Positions 60,800 through 64,000 of a DNA stretch of 64,000 nucleotides are shown in pieces. Source of the stretch: Dasyornis broadbenti. Lineage: Eukaryota > Chordata > Aves > Passeriformes > Dasyornithidae. Both the position numbers and the translations under genes were made by a program. The stretch is taken from positions 884,127 to 948,126 of the forward strand of contig VZRN01005166.1 in the NCBI GenBank assembly GCA_013397935.1, given 5' to 3'. The notes under the pieces were generated by a model. That model was given only the letters and a program-made list of their open reading frames with translations. It searched no databases and had not been told where the DNA came from. How positions within the stretch are numbered: position 1 is the first letter of the stretch; each line of letters starts with the position of its first letter.

Positions 60800-61785
60800 C
60801 AAGATGAGGGCTCAAAGAATGACACGGGGTGTCATCAGGCTTGCAGCTAGTCACCCATGGGGTTCCACAAGGCTCAGTTTTAGGGCCAATGTTCTTTAAT
60901 ATTTTTCCAAATTATCCCAACACAGGAGTAAGTTTGCTGAAAAACTTAGGAGGAGCTGTGGACTTAATCAAGGGTCGAGAGTCCTTATACAGAGAGAGAC
61001 CTGCATAAATTAGAGAGCAGCCCTATCACCAGCCAAAGGAAATTTAACAAGAGCCAAGTGCTGGATTCTCAAACTAGGATTGGGCAATCCTGTTTATATG
61101 TACAAACTGGGAGATGAGAGGCTGGAGAGCAACCCCACCGAACGAGATCTGAGGTTTGGATTAGTGGAAATGTGACTCTGAGTGTGCTTTGGCAGCCCAA
61201 AGGGCCAACCACGTCCTCTGAGGCACAGCATCACCAACCACAGCAAGCCTGTTGAGGGCAGTGATTGTCCCTCTGTGCACTGCATTAGTGCAGCCCCATC
61301 TCGAATGCCGTGTGCAATTTTGGATGCTTCAACTTAAGAAGGACATCAAACTATTAGAGTCTGTCCAGAGAAGGGTGACAAGATGGTCTCAGAGGCAAGA
61401 CTTTGGAGGAGTGGCTGAGGTCACTTGGTTTGTTCAGCCTGGAGAAGACTGAGGGGAATGTCATGGTAGTACACAGCCTCCTCAGAGTGCACAGCAGAGT
61501 TGGAGATGCCAATCTCTGGTGACCAGTGAGAGGTCAGGAGGGAATGGAATGAAGGTGAATCAGGGAAAGATGGCATCATGTTGGACATTACGAAAAGGTT
61601 CTTCACTGAGAGGACGGTTGGACACTGGCACAGGGTCACAGCACCAAGCCTGACAAAGTTCAAGAAGTGTCTGGACGACAGTCATATAGTTTAGCTTTAG
61701 GTAGTCCTGCAAGGAGCCGGGAGTTGGACCTGATGATCTGTATGGTGACTTCCAAATTGAGATATCCTATGATTTTATGGTTTTA
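60800..61785 (+). mobile_element. CR1 retrotransposon, about 1 kb of ORF2 and 3' UTR
   Basis: Forward orientation. Near 60,858 one frame reads GVPQGSVLGPMFFNIF, a reverse transcriptase motif of CR1 ORF2. At 61,270-61,370 it reads ALVQPHLECRVQFW and LESVQRR, the ORF2 C-terminus. The 3' UTR follows with AGCACCAAGCCTGACAAAGTTCAAGAAG and GGAGTTGGACCTGATGATC, ending near TCCTATGATTTTATGG. Stops and frameshifts interrupt the frame, so it is an inactive, 5'-truncated copy, and the most complete in the window. Confidence 0.93.
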
Positions 61786-64000
61786 CTACATATCTTCTTT
61801 CCTGTGATGTTAATAAACTTCCTACAAATAATTTTTATCTACTGCATAATTATATAAATATGCCATTAACATAATTACAGATTGCTTTTAGTACATGAAG
61901 TACTGATGTGCTGCTTAACTGGAAAAAAGACATTTTCTTCATCTAACACTCAATTGGTATTTATATTACAGCATTTTTCCTATAGTATAAAATGTCTAAA
62001 TGGAAATTTTCTTTTACTATTTCTTCAGGGATACACCACTGGCAATGTTACTTCTTAGACTTCCTTTATTCCTCACATAAACATTTAAGCATGAAAGGTA
62101 ACACATGGATAATGGCAAATGAAGGCAAACTGAAAACAAACCAACAATCTTTGGAATTCTTAGGTGTAATTATACAGGCACAGCTACAAATATCTATAAA
62201 ATGAGCATAAGTGATTCATCTGAATTTCATTAGTAAATTATAGTATTTCCTGCTACAGTCTGTCTAAAAGAAGTTTTGAAGATTTAATCAGATTTCCAGA
62301 CTGACTGAATCATTAACCATAGTGTAAGTGGGAAAAAAGCTAAGAAATATTCAGCCGTAATTCAAGAAGCAATGCTGTCCCTATCCACATGTGGAATAAA
62401 TGAATGAAGGCACGTTTTTCTGTAAGTAGGGATGTTGGCATGTAGATTTTGCTTTGTTTTAGTTACACTAGCCTTTTATGCCCCTCATGTAGCTTTTACT
62501 CATATGAAATAAATCCCTGATTGTGCCTGATCTCAGCTGAGAGTAAGTAAATGCTTTATTTTACATGAAGGTGAAAAAAAGGAGTGGCAGATCACTTATC
62601 ATTCACTGTGCAGGCTTTGTATTCATTAGAAAAACCACAATCAATAGGAACCAAAGGCAATTTTCCCCTAAAGATAACTATGCCTAGCATCACTAGAGGG
62701 TCTGGGAGTCTCACAGGCTTTCATTTATTAATAAGAATCACATTTGAAAGTTTATCACTTCCTAATCCAAATTTCGCTTTACTTAACTCTGCTGTAAAAT
62801 GCCCTCTTTTTATTTTGTTATACAAAACTATACTGTTTTTCTCATGGTTACTTTTACAGTGTGCAAGTTCTGTAAGTTACAAATGCAGAAAAATTGCAAA
62901 TGCCTGACTTTGCCACTTTTCACATTTTATACAGCAATCCCTTCTGGGTTTTGGGGACAGGCGTTGTTTTACTAAAAGGGAAACTATGGAAGCCAGTAAT
63001 TTCTTATGCAGAGTATATTCTTTTGGTTTAACAATGAAAAACAGAATTCAAACCATTGTTTTTAACTTGCTATTTCACATTTGAAAACCCTTTCCTTAAC
63101 TTTGTGCACATTATGCTTAGTTTTATTGAATACCACAAAATCTCATCTGAGCGATTCGGAGCTCTTATATCCAAAGACAGACTACCTTAACAAGGTATTT
63201 AAATACACACACAAATAGATAATAGACTCGAGGCATATGTGAGAAAAAATTTTCTGCACAACCGTATATTCCCAGTATCAAGGAATACAGACACTTTTAA
63301 CAGAAAATAAAAACATTGTGCCTAACAGATATTCACAAAGCAATGATGATCACAGGCTAAGTGAAACTCCATCCCTAAATCATTCCTTTCTGGGCTTGTG
63401 CTTATTACATCTTCTGTCAGGAGCTAATCTCTCATGACAGGCCTGATCCAAAGCCATTTGAAGTCTATGGAATGTCTCTTCCTGACTTCAGGGAGCTTTG
63501 CATCCAGCCCTTAAAAACTTCAAGAACAATACAATTCATGGAAAGTTGTTTTAAGAGAACAATAGCTAACTATTGTCTAAGCAGAAAAGAATGTTAGCTT
63601 CAAATGAAATTTACCTGCAATGGTAGATTTGTGTTAGGCTTCTTTTGTTACTGTTTCTTTATGCATCTAACACAGTTAAAACTTTCCAAAGTGAGAACAT
63701 GCCATTTCTTTAACAGAAGCCACAGAAAATCAAAACGGTAGTCAAACAAACAAACGAAAAAAAAAAAAGCAAAACCAAAAAACAACAACAAAAAAATCAT
63801 TTTTGTACATAGTAGACTTAGGTTTTACAAGGAAACAAAACATCACTTTTAAGGCCTCAATTGATTCAATGTTTTCTTAAACAGCTGTACATTAAGGATG
63901 AGACAGAAAAAGAGATTTCAACAACGTATCAGTCATTCCTGAAGTCAGCAAATCAAAAGATGGATTTAAAAAAATCCAAAAAAACAAACAAACAACCCAA
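61786..64000. other. Right end of the window, no gene seen
   Basis: AT-rich DNA with an A-rich stretch near 63,755-63,800. By mammalian gene order the divergent neighbour E2F6 would be expected further right on the plus strand. No part of it was recognised here. Confidence 0.6.

Overview
The window is vertebrate genomic DNA and almost certainly avian. It is AT-rich and intron-rich. Its only recognisable interspersed repeats are pieces of CR1 retrotransposons, the typical bird LINE, and no mammalian SINEs were seen. The species cannot be told from the sequence.

Positions 143 to about 32,279, minus strand: one gene, GREB1 (growth regulation by estrogen in breast cancer 1). I could place 21 consecutive coding exons with GT-AG splice sites. 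They join without a frame break into 1,333 codons, from the initiator Met at 32,276 to a Gln at 143-145. Human GREB1 is about 1,950 residues, so the C-terminal third, including the glycosyltransferase-like domain, lies beyond the left edge. The identification rests on remembered similarity along the whole length. The N-terminus and several internal blocks fit GREB1 better than its paralogue GREB1L. Exons 2 to 13 all begin and end in phase 1.

Positions 32,280 to 64,000: no coding gene recognised. This is the 5' side of GREB1 (5' UTR introns and/or upstream DNA). It has no CpG island or clear promoter. It does hold a perfect palindromic estrogen response element at 46,486, a one-mismatch element at 42,374 next to an AP-1 site, a weaker one at 58,460, and a GC-richer candidate spliced exon at 41,262-41,543 (minus). 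Four CR1 fragments lie here, at about 43.8, 48.3, 53.1 and 60.8 kb.

How it fits together: GREB1 is a classical direct target of the estrogen receptor in mammals, regulated by upstream EREs, and its product is a nuclear cofactor of that receptor. The upstream ERE/AP-1 pairs suggest that the same feed-forward wiring may exist in this bird. That is inference. No virus, CRISPR array, operon or RNA gene was seen.
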